Assembly (NCBI RefSeq): GCF_002155965.1
Contig: NZ_MUMH01000108.1
Coordinates: 1-34,922, forward strand
Reading direction: 5' to 3'
DNA length: 34,922 nucleotides
Source: Allokutzneria sp. NRRL B-24872
GTDB lineage: Bacteria > Actinomycetota > Actinomycetes > Mycobacteriales > Pseudonocardiaceae
Of the stretch, positions 22,374-30,965 are shown in pieces. The notes beneath the pieces are model-generated. The model was given only the letters and a program-made list of their open reading frames with translations. It made no database searches and was not told the DNA's origin. The translations under genes and the position numbers were made by a program. The stretch's first letter is position 1. Each line of letters opens with the position of its first letter.

Positions 22374-22387
22374 TGTAAACGTTTCCA
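22374..22387. promoter_or_regulatory. LacI-family operator candidate O2
   Basis: TGTAAACGTTTCCA has a central CG dyad and near-symmetric halves (GTAAAC and GTTTCC), a classic LacI-family operator shape. Its centre is 34 bp from that of O1, about three helical turns, so two dimers could bind the same face. It is 24 nt upstream of the regulator start and is the best candidate for control of the importer-glycohydrolase operon. Confidence 0.7.
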
Positions 22388-22411
22388 GGAGGGGTCGGGA
22401 GCGGAGGCGGA

Positions 22412-23425
22412 GTGACGAGCGCGGACAGCGGACCTGCGACGATCGAGACGATCGCGCGGCGGGCGGGCGTGTCCATCGCCTCGGTCTCCCGGGTGCTCAA
22501 CGGGCTCGGCGGACGGCCGGACACGGTGCGCAAGGTCCAGGCCGCGGCCACCGAGCTCGGGTACGTGCCCAACGCCATGGCGCGGTCGCTGCGCGGGGGT
22601 CGCTCCGGGCAGATCGCCTTCGCCATGGAGGACATCGGCAACCCGGTCTACGTCGCGATGGTGCGGCGCATCCAGGCGGTGGCCAAGGAAGCGGGCTACC
22701 GGTTGCTGCTGCACTCCACCGGGGCCGACCGCGAGGAGGAGCTGCGCGCGCTGCGCAGCCTGGCCGACCGGCACACCGAGGGCCTGATCATCTCGCCGAT
22801 CCGGATCACCCGCGAGCACCTCGACGAGCTGAGCCGGGCGGTGGCGCCGGTGGTGGTGATCGGGTCGCTTCCGGAGGGCGTGCGACTGGACAACGTGCGC
22901 GTGGACTCGCGGGTCGGGGCCGCGATGGCGGTGGCGCACCTGGTCGGCATCGGGCGCAGGCGGATCGGTTTCCTCAACGGCCCCTTGGACACCGTGCCCG
23001 GTCAGGCCCGCTACAAGGGCTACCTGGACGGCCTCGCCACCGCCGGGCTCGACGGCGCGGAGCTGGTGGAGTCCGGGCAGTTCCAGACGGATTCCGGTGC
23101 CGAGGCGGCGAAGCGGCTGCTGGAGCGCGTTCCCGATCTTGACGGCCTGTTCTGCGCCAACGACCTGATCGCGGTCGGGGCGCTGCGGGCACTGCGGGAG
23201 GCGGGTCGCCGCGTCCCGGACGACGTGGCGGTGGTCGGCATGGACGACACCGAACTGGCACGCGTCACCTGGCCGACCCTGACCAGCGTGGGGCTGGGGT
23301 CGGCGCGGCGCGGGGAGCTCGCGGCAGAGCTGCTCGTCGACCGGCTCGGGGAGGGCCGGGACCGCGAACCGAGGTGGGTGTCGGTGACACCCGAACTTGT
23401 CGCGCGAGAGTCCACCCGCTCGTAG
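22412..23425 (+). CDS. LacI family transcriptional regulator
   Basis: The product is 337 aa. The N-terminal helix-turn-helix ATIETIARRAGVSIASVSRVLNG (residues 9-31) and hinge region (YVPNAMARSLRGGRS) are typical. The rest is a periplasmic-binding-protein-like effector domain with GQIAFAMEDIGNPVY, DGLFCANDLIAVGALRALREAG and VPDDVAVVGMDDTELA. It should sense a sugar or glycoside and repress the operon downstream. GTG 22412 is preceded by GGAGG (22403-22407). The two operator-like sites directly upstream suggest autoregulation. The importer genes start 16 nt after its stop. Confidence 0.95.
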   Translation: MTSADSGPATIETIARRAGVSIASVSRVLNGLGGRPDTVRKVQAAATELGYVPNAMARSLRGGRSGQIAFAMEDIGNPVYVAMVRRIQAVAKEAGYRLLLHSTGADREEELRALRSLADRHTEGLIISPIRITREHLDELSRAVAPVVVIGSLPEGVRLDNVRVDSRVGAAMAVAHLVGIGRRRIGFLNGPLDTVPGQARYKGYLDGLATAGLDGAELVESGQFQTDSGAEAAKRLLERVPDLDGLFCANDLIAVGALRALREAGRRVPDDVAVVGMDDTELARVTWPTLTSVGLGSARRGELAAELLVDRLGEGRDREPRWVSVTPELVARESTRS

Positions 23426-23441
23426 GAAGGCATCCCCGCCG

Positions 23442-24347
23442 ATGACCGTGCTGGCCGTGCGCAGGAAGGGCCCGTTGGGGCTGGAGCGCGACGCCTGGTT
23501 CCTGGTTCTGCCCGTGCTGATCCCGATCCTGCTGCTCAGCGTCGGTCCGCTGGTCTACGGCCTGCTGCTGGGCTTCACCAACGCCAGCTTCGGCCGCGAG
23601 TCGGTCACGGCGGTCACCGGCGTTGACAACTACGCCGACCTGGCCAGGGATTCGCTGTTCTGGGCCTCCTTCAAGATCGGCCTCATCTGGGCGGTCGTGG
23701 TGACGGCGTTGCAGTTCGTGCTGTCGCTCGGCTTGGCGTTGCTGCTCAACCAGAACCTGCGCCTGCGGTGGCTGGCGCGCACGCTCGCGCTGGTGCCGTG
23801 GGCGATGCCGGAGGTCGTCGTCGGCATCATGTGGCGGCTGGTCTACCACTCCGACGCGGGCGTGCTGAACCACACGCTGCGCGACGTGGGTCTGCTTGAG
23901 GACAACGTGGACTGGCTGGCCACCTTCGGCATGGCGCTGCCCGCCGTGATCGTGGTCGGCGTGTGGGCCGGGATGCCGCAGACCACCGTGACCCTGTTGG
24001 CGGGCCTGCAGAACGTGCCGAAGACGCTGCACGAGGCCGCCGCGATCGACGGAGCCGGGCCGCTGCGCCGGTTCTGGGTGGTGACCTGGCCGTCGCTGCG
24101 CCCGGTGGTCACGGCGATCACGGCACTGAACTTCATCTGGAACTTCAACTCCTTCGGCCTGGTCTACGTGCTGACGCAGGGCGGCCCGGGCGGCGAGACA
24201 CGGCTGCCGATGCTCTTCGCCTACGAGGAAGCCTTCAAGTACGGCCAGTTCGGCTACGCCGCCGCGATGGGCTCGGTGATGGTCGCGGTGATCGCGGTCT
24301 TCCTCGCGGTGTACCTGCGCTCGCGGCTGAAGGAGGTCGACCAGTGA
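23442..24347 (+). CDS. CUT1 ABC transporter permease (MalF-like)
   Basis: The product is 301 aa, an inner-membrane permease of a carbohydrate importer. It has about six membrane helices, starting WFLVLPVLIPILLLSVGPLVYG, and the cytoplasmic EAA loop EAAAIDGAGPLRRFWVVTWP that contacts the ATPase. LTQGGPGGETR is typical of MalF/UgpA-type subunits. The ATG at 23442 has AGGAAGG upstream and gives the usual short cytoplasmic N-terminus. No ATP-binding subunit is encoded in the window; actinobacterial CUT1 importers commonly share a multitask ATPase of the MsiK kind. It overlaps the second permease by GTGA. Confidence 0.95.
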   Translation: MTVLAVRRKGPLGLERDAWFLVLPVLIPILLLSVGPLVYGLLLGFTNASFGRESVTAVTGVDNYADLARDSLFWASFKIGLIWAVVVTALQFVLSLGLALLLNQNLRLRWLARTLALVPWAMPEVVVGIMWRLVYHSDAGVLNHTLRDVGLLEDNVDWLATFGMALPAVIVVGVWAGMPQTTVTLLAGLQNVPKTLHEAAAIDGAGPLRRFWVVTWPSLRPVVTAITALNFIWNFNSFGLVYVLTQGGPGGETRLPMLFAYEEAFKYGQFGYAAAMGSVMVAVIAVFLAVYLRSRLKEVDQ

Positions 24348-25162
24348 AGCGGACGGCCCAGTACTTCGCGTTGATCTGTTACCTCGTCTTTCTCGGATTT
24401 CCCCTGGTGTGGTTGGTTTCCACCGCCTTCAAGGGGCCGCGCGAGCTGGCGTCGATCGATCCGACCTGGATTCCGCGCGAGGCCACCACGGCGAACTTCA
24501 TCACGGCGTTCACCGAGCAGCCGTTGGTGCAGGCCGGGATGAACAGCCTCACGGTCGCGGTGACCTCGTCGCTGATCACGATGGTGCTCGCGGTGCCCGC
24601 CGCCTACGTGCTCGCGCGCTACCGCTCGACGCTGACCAGGCTCACCACGGGCTGGATCCTCGTCAGCCAGATGTTCCCGTTCGTTCTGGTGATCATCCCG
24701 CTGTTCCTGCTGCTGAAGAGCTTCTACCTGGTGGACTCGCAGGCCGGGCTGATCATGGTCTACGTGGTGTGGAACCTGCCCTTCACGCTCTGGATGCTCC
24801 AGGGCTACGTCCGCGCGATCCCGCCGGAGCTGGAGGAAGCCGCCTCCGTCGACGGCGCTTCGAAGGGAAGGGCGTTGTGGCACATCGTCTTCCCGTTGCT
24901 CACGCCCGGGCTGGTGGCGACGGTGATGTTCTCCTTCATCAGCGCGTGGAACGAGTTCTTCTTCGCGCTGGTGCTGCTGAAGACGCCGGAGAAGCAGACG
25001 CTCCCCGTGCTGCTGACCCGCTTCCTCGGTGCTGAGGGCGTCGCCGACCTCGGCCCGCTGGCCGCCGCGGCGCTGCTGACCACGATCCCGAGCCTGCTGT
25101 TCTTCATGTTCATCCAGCGCCGGTTGACCGCCGGCATGCTCACAGGGGCGGTGAAGGGATGA
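24344..25162 (+). CDS. CUT1 ABC transporter permease (MalG-like)
   Basis: The product is 272 aa. Helices start at residue 7 (YFALICYLVFLGFPLVWLVS). The EAA loop is EEAASVDGASKGRALWHIVFP. ISAWNEFFFALVLL and PLAAAALLTTIP are typical of the MalG/LacG/UgpE family. It pairs with the preceding permease. GTG 24344 has AGGAGG (24331-24336) at ideal spacing and overlaps the previous stop by 4 nt. Its own stop overlaps the binding-protein start by ATGA. Confidence 0.95.
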   Translation: MKRTAQYFALICYLVFLGFPLVWLVSTAFKGPRELASIDPTWIPREATTANFITAFTEQPLVQAGMNSLTVAVTSSLITMVLAVPAAYVLARYRSTLTRLTTGWILVSQMFPFVLVIIPLFLLLKSFYLVDSQAGLIMVYVVWNLPFTLWMLQGYVRAIPPELEEAASVDGASKGRALWHIVFPLLTPGLVATVMFSFISAWNEFFFALVLLKTPEKQTLPVLLTRFLGAEGVADLGPLAAAALLTTIPSLLFFMFIQRRLTAGMLTGAVKG

Positions 25163-26436
25163 AGCGCCTGGTGCTCCTGCTGGTGCTCGCGCTCGTCGGG
25201 TGCTCGACCGCGCCGAAGTCCGACGTGGTGAAGCTGCGGTTCCTCAGCCTGGCCTGGCAGAAGGAATCCGTGGCGGTGAACAAGCAGATCGTCGCCGAGT
25301 GGAACCGGACGCACCCCAAGGTGCAGGTGGAGTACGTCCCGGGCAGCTGGGACAGCATCCACGACCAGCTCCTCACCTCCTTCGCCGGTGGCGAGGCGGC
25401 GGATGTCATCCACAACTCCTCCGACGACCTCTCCGAGTTCGCCCACGGCGGCTACCTCGCCGACCTGACCACGTTGTTGCCGCCCGGTTTGAAGGCCGAC
25501 ATCCCGGACGCCACCTGGGAGACGACGCGCTTCAAGCAGGGCGTCTACGGGGTGCCGTTCCTCCAGGAGCCCAAGGTGATCCTGGCCAACCGCGCGCTGC
25601 TCACCCAGGCGGGCGTGCGCGTCCCGACCCCGGACAGGCCGTGGAGCTGGGACGAGTTCGCCGAGATCAGCAAGAAGCTGACCAAGGACACCAGCGGTGA
25701 CGGCAAGGCCGACCAGTACGGCTTCGCGTGGCCGATGAAACAGCCCGTCAGCACGATGCTCAACCTCGCGCTGAACTTCGACGGGAAGTTCTTCTACCCG
25801 CAGGACGGCAAGCTGCTCGCCACCGTCGGACCGGCCGAACGTGAAGTGCTGCAACGGGTTCACGCGCAGCTGCACACAGACGGCTCCGCGGCGCCCGGCG
25901 CGCTGGGCATGAGCGGATCGGACTCGTTGCCCGGATTCTTCGCGGGCAAGTACGCGATGGTCTTCCTCGGTCTGTCCTACCGGCAGCAGATGCGCCAGCA
26001 GGCGCCGAAGGGCTTCGACTGGGTGACGCTGCCGCCGCTCACCGGGACCGGGCCGGAGCAGGGCGTCAGCCCGCAGACGCTGTCGATCTCCGAGGACAGC
26101 CCGCACAAGCGCGAGGCGATGGAGTTCATCGACTACCTGGTGAACCCGACCAACACCGCGCGTTTGGCGTTGGGCGACTGGATGTTGCCGACCAGCACGA
26201 GGGCATTGGCGGCGCCGGAGCTGAACGTGGAGCAGTTCGGGTGGAAGGTCGGCGTCGCGGCGGGCGCCTCGCTGCGGACCTCGCCGTCGCAGCGCGTGCG
26301 CGGCTACGCGGAGTGGAAGGACAAGATCGCCACTCCGGCCTTCCAGCAGTACTTCCGCAACCAGATCAGCATCGACGAGCTGAGCCGGAAACTGACCGAG
26401 GACGGGAACCGAGTGCTGGCCAGGTACCAACGATGA
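25159..26436 (+). CDS. ABC transporter solute-binding lipoprotein (family 1)
   Basis: The product is 425 aa. The signal MKRLVLLLVLALVGC ends in a lipobox with lipidated Cys15, so it is tethered to the outer face of the membrane. The body has MalE-type features: VVKLRFLSLAWQ, NRTHPKVQVEYVPGSWDSIHDQL, AADVIHNSSDDLSEFAHGGYLADLT, GVYGVPFLQEPKVILANRALL and KREAMEFIDYLVNP. It captures the imported ligand. MalE-type (CUT1) binding proteins usually take glycosides or oligosaccharides rather than free ribose, which uses CUT2 systems. This fits import of a ribosylated compound (inference). It is coupled by ATGA at both ends. Confidence 0.94.
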   Translation: MKRLVLLLVLALVGCSTAPKSDVVKLRFLSLAWQKESVAVNKQIVAEWNRTHPKVQVEYVPGSWDSIHDQLLTSFAGGEAADVIHNSSDDLSEFAHGGYLADLTTLLPPGLKADIPDATWETTRFKQGVYGVPFLQEPKVILANRALLTQAGVRVPTPDRPWSWDEFAEISKKLTKDTSGDGKADQYGFAWPMKQPVSTMLNLALNFDGKFFYPQDGKLLATVGPAEREVLQRVHAQLHTDGSAAPGALGMSGSDSLPGFFAGKYAMVFLGLSYRQQMRQQAPKGFDWVTLPPLTGTGPEQGVSPQTLSISEDSPHKREAMEFIDYLVNPTNTARLALGDWMLPTSTRALAAPELNVEQFGWKVGVAAGASLRTSPSQRVRGYAEWKDKIATPAFQQYFRNQISIDELSRKLTEDGNRVLARYQR

Positions 26437-28454
26437 CGGCCGAGAAAGCACGCGGCGCGCTGCTCGGGCTCGCGGTCGGCGACGCGCTCGGCGCACCGGC
26501 GGAGAACCTGTCGCGCGCGGAGATCGCCCGGCGCTGGGGTCGCGTGGAGGGCTTCGTCTCCGACGACCCGGTCGGCACCGACGACACCGAGTACGCGGTG
26601 TTCTCCGCGCTGCTGCTCATCAAGCACGGCGCGGCGCTCTCACCCGCCGACGTGGAGAAGGCGTGGCGGGAGTCCATTGTGGACCAACCGCTCAAGGGTG
26701 CCGGGTTCAGCGAGCGCGGCACGGTGGAGAACCTCCAGCACGGGTTCTCCGCCCCGCTCAGCGCCCAGCACCGGCATGCGTGGAGCGACGGCCTCGCCAT
26801 GCGCGCAGCGCCGTTCGGCGTGTTCGCGGCAGGGGACCCCGCCGAGGCCGCGCGCCTGGTCGCGGTGGACGGCTCGATCAGCCACGAGGGCGAGGGCGTC
26901 CTGGGCGGTCAGGCCGTCGCGGGCGCGGTGGCCGCGGCCATGGGCGGGGCGACGCTGAAGGACTCGATCTCCGCTGGTCTCGCGGTGATCCCGGAGGACT
27001 CCTGGACCTCGCGAGCCATTCGCAGAGCCGTTGCGGCGCAAGCGGAAGAGGAGATCCTGGACGCGGTGGTCGTGCGCGACTACCCGTGGACCGACCTCGC
27101 GCCGGAGGCCGTCGCGCTGGCCTTCGGAGCCCTTGAGCTGGCGGGCGGCGATGTCCGCGCCTCGATCCTGACCGCGGTGAACATGGGCCGCGACGCGGAC
27201 ACCACGGCGGCCATCGCGGGGGCGATCGCTGGCGCGCTCAACGGGGAATCAGCCGTTCCCGCCGAGTGGGTCGAGCAGATCGGGCCGGTGCGGGGTGCCT
27301 GCATCAGCGCCGTCGCCGGGCACCACATCGCCACCGTGGCGACCGAACTGCACGCCGCGCCACGCGATCGTGTGTCCACGCCGCAGCCCGTGCGCGAAGT
27401 GGCCTCGCTGCCCGTTCGCCACGTGCGCGGGAAGACGCGGGGCGGGAGCGTGGTCGGCGCGCTGATGGGCCTCGCGGTCGGTGATGCGCTCGGCTGGCCC
27501 GCCGCGAAGCACCGCGCGGGGCTGCTGCCCGCGTGGACCCGTCGCCTGGCAAGGGAACTGGACACCTTCGCCGAGGAGCACGGGGTGAGCAGCCTGCCCG
27601 TGCCGATGGCGTTGAACCAGCCGACCGCCGCGCTCCGGCTCGGCCCGTCCGACGACGCCGAGTGGGCCGTTTTCGCCGCGCTGGCGGGAACGGGCGGAGC
27701 CGACGCGGTGCGCTCCGCGTGGATCGAGCTGGCCGAGTACAAGCGCCCCGTCTCCGCGCGGATCTCCGTGCGCGCGGGGCTGGCGAACCTGGCCGCCGGG
27801 CTGCGCCCGCCCGCGAGCGGCCACGACAACCCGCACTTCTTCGACGACGCGGCCTGCGCTCGCGCCGTCGGGCTGGCGACGTTGTGCCCGGGCGATCCGG
27901 CCGCCGCCGCCGAGCTGGCCGAGGTCGACGCGCGGCACACCCAGGACGGCGACGGCGTGCTCGGAGCGCGGGCGATGGCCGCGGCGATCTCCTCGGCGCT
28001 CGGCGGAGCGAGCCCGGCCGAAGCCGTGGACGCCGCGCTGCTGGAGCTGCCGGACGGGACGGAGATCGGCCGCAACGCGCGCCGCGCTGTCCACTATGGA
28101 CGGCACAGCGACACGTTCAGCCTGATCCCGTTGCTGGAGAACGGGGTCGTCGACCACGTGTACAGCTACGGCACCGCGGCCGCGGAGACCGTTCCGGTCG
28201 CGCTGGCGCTCGTGCTGGCATCCGGAGCGCGCTTGGGCGAGGCGGTCTCGGCCGCCGCGTGCCTGTCCCGGCTGGCCGACTCCGCGCCCGCGCTGACCGG
28301 CGCGCTCGCCGGAGCCCTGTCCGGGTCACAGTCCGGGGACGTGCCGATGACCTGGCGGGCGAGCTGCCGCGAACTGCGCGGCACGAGCCTGCCGTGGCTG
28401 GCCGGAACGGATCTCATCGACCTCGCGGGCCGCATCTCCGCCCGCGGCAACTGA
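26433..28454 (+). CDS. Tandem two-domain ADP-ribosylglycohydrolase family protein
   Basis: The product is 673 aa with two ARH/DraG-type domains in a row. Domain 1 (about 1-310) has GLAVGDALG (12-20), the metal-binding T49-D-D-T52 and NMGRDADTTAAIAGAIAGAL, whose Asp254, Asp256 and Thr257 complete the two-metal site. Domain 2 (about 338-673) has GLAVGDALG again (346-354). However, its first metal motif is S406-D-D-A, and the last is S612-R-L-A-D616-S, so one metal aspartate is replaced by Leu. Domain 1 looks catalytic; domain 2 is probably weakened or structural. ARH enzymes hydrolyse alpha-linked ADP-ribose or related ribosyl bonds. The start is ATG 26433, overlapping the binding-protein stop. 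Confidence 0.88.
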   Translation: MTAEKARGALLGLAVGDALGAPAENLSRAEIARRWGRVEGFVSDDPVGTDDTEYAVFSALLLIKHGAALSPADVEKAWRESIVDQPLKGAGFSERGTVENLQHGFSAPLSAQHRHAWSDGLAMRAAPFGVFAAGDPAEAARLVAVDGSISHEGEGVLGGQAVAGAVAAAMGGATLKDSISAGLAVIPEDSWTSRAIRRAVAAQAEEEILDAVVVRDYPWTDLAPEAVALAFGALELAGGDVRASILTAVNMGRDADTTAAIAGAIAGALNGESAVPAEWVEQIGPVRGACISAVAGHHIATVATELHAAPRDRVSTPQPVREVASLPVRHVRGKTRGGSVVGALMGLAVGDALGWPAAKHRAGLLPAWTRRLARELDTFAEEHGVSSLPVPMALNQPTAALRLGPSDDAEWAVFAALAGTGGADAVRSAWIELAEYKRPVSARISVRAGLANLAAGLRPPASGHDNPHFFDDAACARAVGLATLCPGDPAAAAELAEVDARHTQDGDGVLGARAMAAAISSALGGASPAEAVDAALLELPDGTEIGRNARRAVHYGRHSDTFSLIPLLENGVVDHVYSYGTAAAETVPVALALVLASGARLGEAVSAAACLSRLADSAPALTGALAGALSGSQSGDVPMTWRASCRELRGTSLPWLAGTDLIDLAGRISARGN

Positions 28455-28470
28455 AGGAGGAGAAGGAGCA

Positions 28471-29619
28471 GTGTCGAAACCCCTGGAGGACCGCGCCAAG
28501 GGCTGCCTGGTCGGGGCCGCCGTCGGAGACGCGCTCGGCGGACCCGCCGAGGGCTGGACGCCGGAGGACCTGATCGAGCGCTACGGCGGTCGCATCCAGG
28601 GGATCGTGCCGCCGTTCTACGAGAACTGGCGCGACGCGCGGCCGATCGCGCCGTACCACAAGGGCGACGGCAACGTCACCGACGACACCCTGATGACCCA
28701 CGCGCTGGTCCGGGTCTACACCAAGGTGCGCGACCACATCGACGCCTACTCCATCGCCGAGCACCTGGTGCCCGAGCTGATCGGGACCAAGGTCTGGATT
28801 CCCGAGCTGGAGGCGGAAGCCCTTCCGCTGCAACGCATCTTCCTCGCCGAGAAGTGGATCGTGGCGCGACTGCACTACGGGCACGTCGACCCGCGTGAAG
28901 CCGGGGTCGGCAACATCGTCAACTGCGGCGCCGCGATGTACATGGCGCCGGTCGGCGTGGTCAACGCGGGCAACCCGGACGCCGCCTACGCCGAGGCGAT
29001 CGAGGTCGCCGGGCCGCACCAGTCCAGCTACGGCAGGGAAGCAGCCGCGGTCTTCGCCGCCGGTGTCGCATCCGCGTTCCGCCCGGAGTCCACAGTGGAC
29101 ACCGTAGTCGCGGACTGCGTCCGGCTGGCCAAGGACGGCACCCGCGCGGCGATCGAGTCGGTGTGCGAGGTCGCGTCCAAGCACGACGACTGGGAAGCCG
29201 CGATCCCCGCGCTGCGCGACGCCGTCGAGCCCTTCGACACGGTCGGCCCGGAGTACCGCAAGCCCGGCCTCGGCGCGCGCAGGCCCAGCAGGCTGCACTC
29301 GATCGAAGAGCTGCCGATCGCGCTCGGCATGCTGGTGGTGGCGCGCGGCGACACGCGGGGCACGATCCTCGGCGGGGTCAACTACGGCCGTGACTGCGAC
29401 TCGATCGCGAGCATGGGTGGCGCGATCTCCGGCGCGCTCAACGGGATCGACGACGTGCCTGCGGACTGGCGGGAGCGCGTGGCTACGGCCAGCAAGCTCG
29501 ACCTGGAGGCTCCGGCGGTGGAGCTGGCCGAGGTCGCCCGCGAGATCTTCGACCGCGACGTGCGCCGTCGCCGCGAGCACGAGGACGCCTTCCGCGTGCT
29601 CCTCGCCGGGCGGGCGTGA
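28471..29619 (+). CDS. ADP-ribosylglycohydrolase family protein
   Basis: The product is 382 aa with a single ARH domain. CLVGAAVGDALGGPAEG (12-28), GNVTDDTLMT (T70, D71, D72, T73) and NYGRDCDSIASMGGAISGAL (D308, D310, S311) give a complete set of metal ligands. An insert of about 90 residues between them (PELIGTKVWIPELEAEALPLQ and onward) may shape substrate choice. The C-terminus is a charged helix. GTG 28471 has a strong Shine-Dalgarno (AAGGAG at 28463-28468), the only clear ribosome-binding site at a gap within the downstream half of the operon. It is 16 nt after the tandem ARH gene, and the next ARH overlaps its stop. Confidence 0.92.
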   Translation: MSKPLEDRAKGCLVGAAVGDALGGPAEGWTPEDLIERYGGRIQGIVPPFYENWRDARPIAPYHKGDGNVTDDTLMTHALVRVYTKVRDHIDAYSIAEHLVPELIGTKVWIPELEAEALPLQRIFLAEKWIVARLHYGHVDPREAGVGNIVNCGAAMYMAPVGVVNAGNPDAAYAEAIEVAGPHQSSYGREAAAVFAAGVASAFRPESTVDTVVADCVRLAKDGTRAAIESVCEVASKHDDWEAAIPALRDAVEPFDTVGPEYRKPGLGARRPSRLHSIEELPIALGMLVVARGDTRGTILGGVNYGRDCDSIASMGGAISGALNGIDDVPADWRERVATASKLDLEAPAVELAEVAREIFDRDVRRRREHEDAFRVLLAGRA

Positions 29620-30965
29620 TGCGCCTGTCCTGGGTGCAGCCCGAGGACCTCGTGGGTCACGAGCTGCGCCAGGCCGAGGAGGACGGCCGCGACGCGAAGA
29701 CCGTGGCGCGTCGGTGGCTCGCCGCTGGCGGGGAGCTGAGCCCGGCTCTCGCGGGGGCTTCGACGGAGCGCGCTTCGGCTGAGCTGCGGGCGTTGGCAGG
29801 GGAGTTGCTGGACGAGCTGGCGCTGTTGCCCGGCGCGGCGGGCCCGACGGATCTCGCTGAGATCAAGTCGCAGTGTCCACAGTGGATGGACGAGTGCGGC
29901 TCGCGTGCTCCGTCGTTGGACTCGGTGCACGGCGCCTGGCTCGGTCGAGCCGTGGGTTGCCTGCTCGGCAAGCCGGTGGAGAAGATCCCGCGCATCGGGA
30001 TCGAGGAGATCGCCCGTGCCACCGGCAACTGGCCGATCCAACGCTACTTCACCGAGATCGGGCTCTCCGAGGCGATCGCGGCGCGGTGGCCGTGGAACCG
30101 CCGCAGCAGGCCGACGAGCCTCATCGAGAACATCGACGGCATGCCGGAGGACGACGACCTCAACTACCCGTTGCTCGCGCTGATGCTGCTGGAACGCAGG
30201 GGCTTCGGGTTCACCACCGATGATGTCGCCGACCTGTGGCTCGCCGAGCTGCCCGCCGGGCGGACGTTCACGGCCGAGCGCATCGCGTACCGGAACCTGT
30301 TGCTGGGCCACTCTCCGCCGGATACGGCGAGCTACCGCAACCCGTTCCGCGAGTGGATCGGCGCGCAGATCCGGGCCGATCTGTTCGGGTGGATCAACGC
30401 CGGAAGGCCGGGCGTCGCGGCCGAGATGGCATGGCGCGACGCGGTGCTCAGCCACACCGCCAACGGCGTGTACGGCGCGATGTTCGTCGCCGCAGCGGTT
30501 TCCGCCGCTGCCGTGCTGGAGGAGCCCGTGCAGTGGCTGGAGGCGGGCCTCTCCGTGGTGCCTGCCCAGTCCCGGCTCGCCGTCGCGGTGCGGCATGCAA
30601 TCGTTGCTGCACAAGAAGAATCCAACTGGAGTCGTGTTCTCGACCGGATCTACGACCACAACGGGCACCTGCACTGGGTGCACGCGGTCAACAACTCCGC
30701 GCTCGTCGCGGCGGCGGTCGTGCACGGCGGCGGTGACTTCGAAGCATCGATCTGCAGAGTCGTCGCCGGTGGCTGGGACACCGATTCCAACGGTGCGACA
30801 GTCGGTTCGCTGCTCGGCGTGCGGCTCGGCGCGGCGGCGCTGCCGGAGAGCTGGACGGCTCCGCTGAAGAACCGGCTCGCGACGAGCGTCGGCGGGATGG
30901 ACGGCATCGGGTTCGACGAGCTCGCCGCACGGACGGTCGCCGTTGCCGGGAAGGGGAAGCGATGA
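29619..30965 (+). CDS. ADP-ribosylglycohydrolase family protein with N-terminal extension
   Basis: The product is 448 aa. Residues 1 to about 100 are an unrecognised helical extension. The ARH domain starts HGAWLGRAVGCLLGKPVEKIP. The first metal motif is E177-DDD-LNY rather than TDDT, and the second is AGGWDTDSNGATVGSLLG (D387, D389, S390). The DDDLNY/DTDSNGAT combination defines a distinct ARH subgroup, so its substrate probably differs from the other two. The start is ATG 29619, overlapping the previous TGA; GTG 29616 is equally possible. It overlaps the kinase gene by ATGA. Confidence 0.88.
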   Translation: MRLSWVQPEDLVGHELRQAEEDGRDAKTVARRWLAAGGELSPALAGASTERASAELRALAGELLDELALLPGAAGPTDLAEIKSQCPQWMDECGSRAPSLDSVHGAWLGRAVGCLLGKPVEKIPRIGIEEIARATGNWPIQRYFTEIGLSEAIAARWPWNRRSRPTSLIENIDGMPEDDDLNYPLLALMLLERRGFGFTTDDVADLWLAELPAGRTFTAERIAYRNLLLGHSPPDTASYRNPFREWIGAQIRADLFGWINAGRPGVAAEMAWRDAVLSHTANGVYGAMFVAAAVSAAAVLEEPVQWLEAGLSVVPAQSRLAVAVRHAIVAAQEESNWSRVLDRIYDHNGHLHWVHAVNNSALVAAAVVHGGGDFEASICRVVAGGWDTDSNGATVGSLLGVRLGAAALPESWTAPLKNRLATSVGGMDGIGFDELAARTVAVAGKGKR

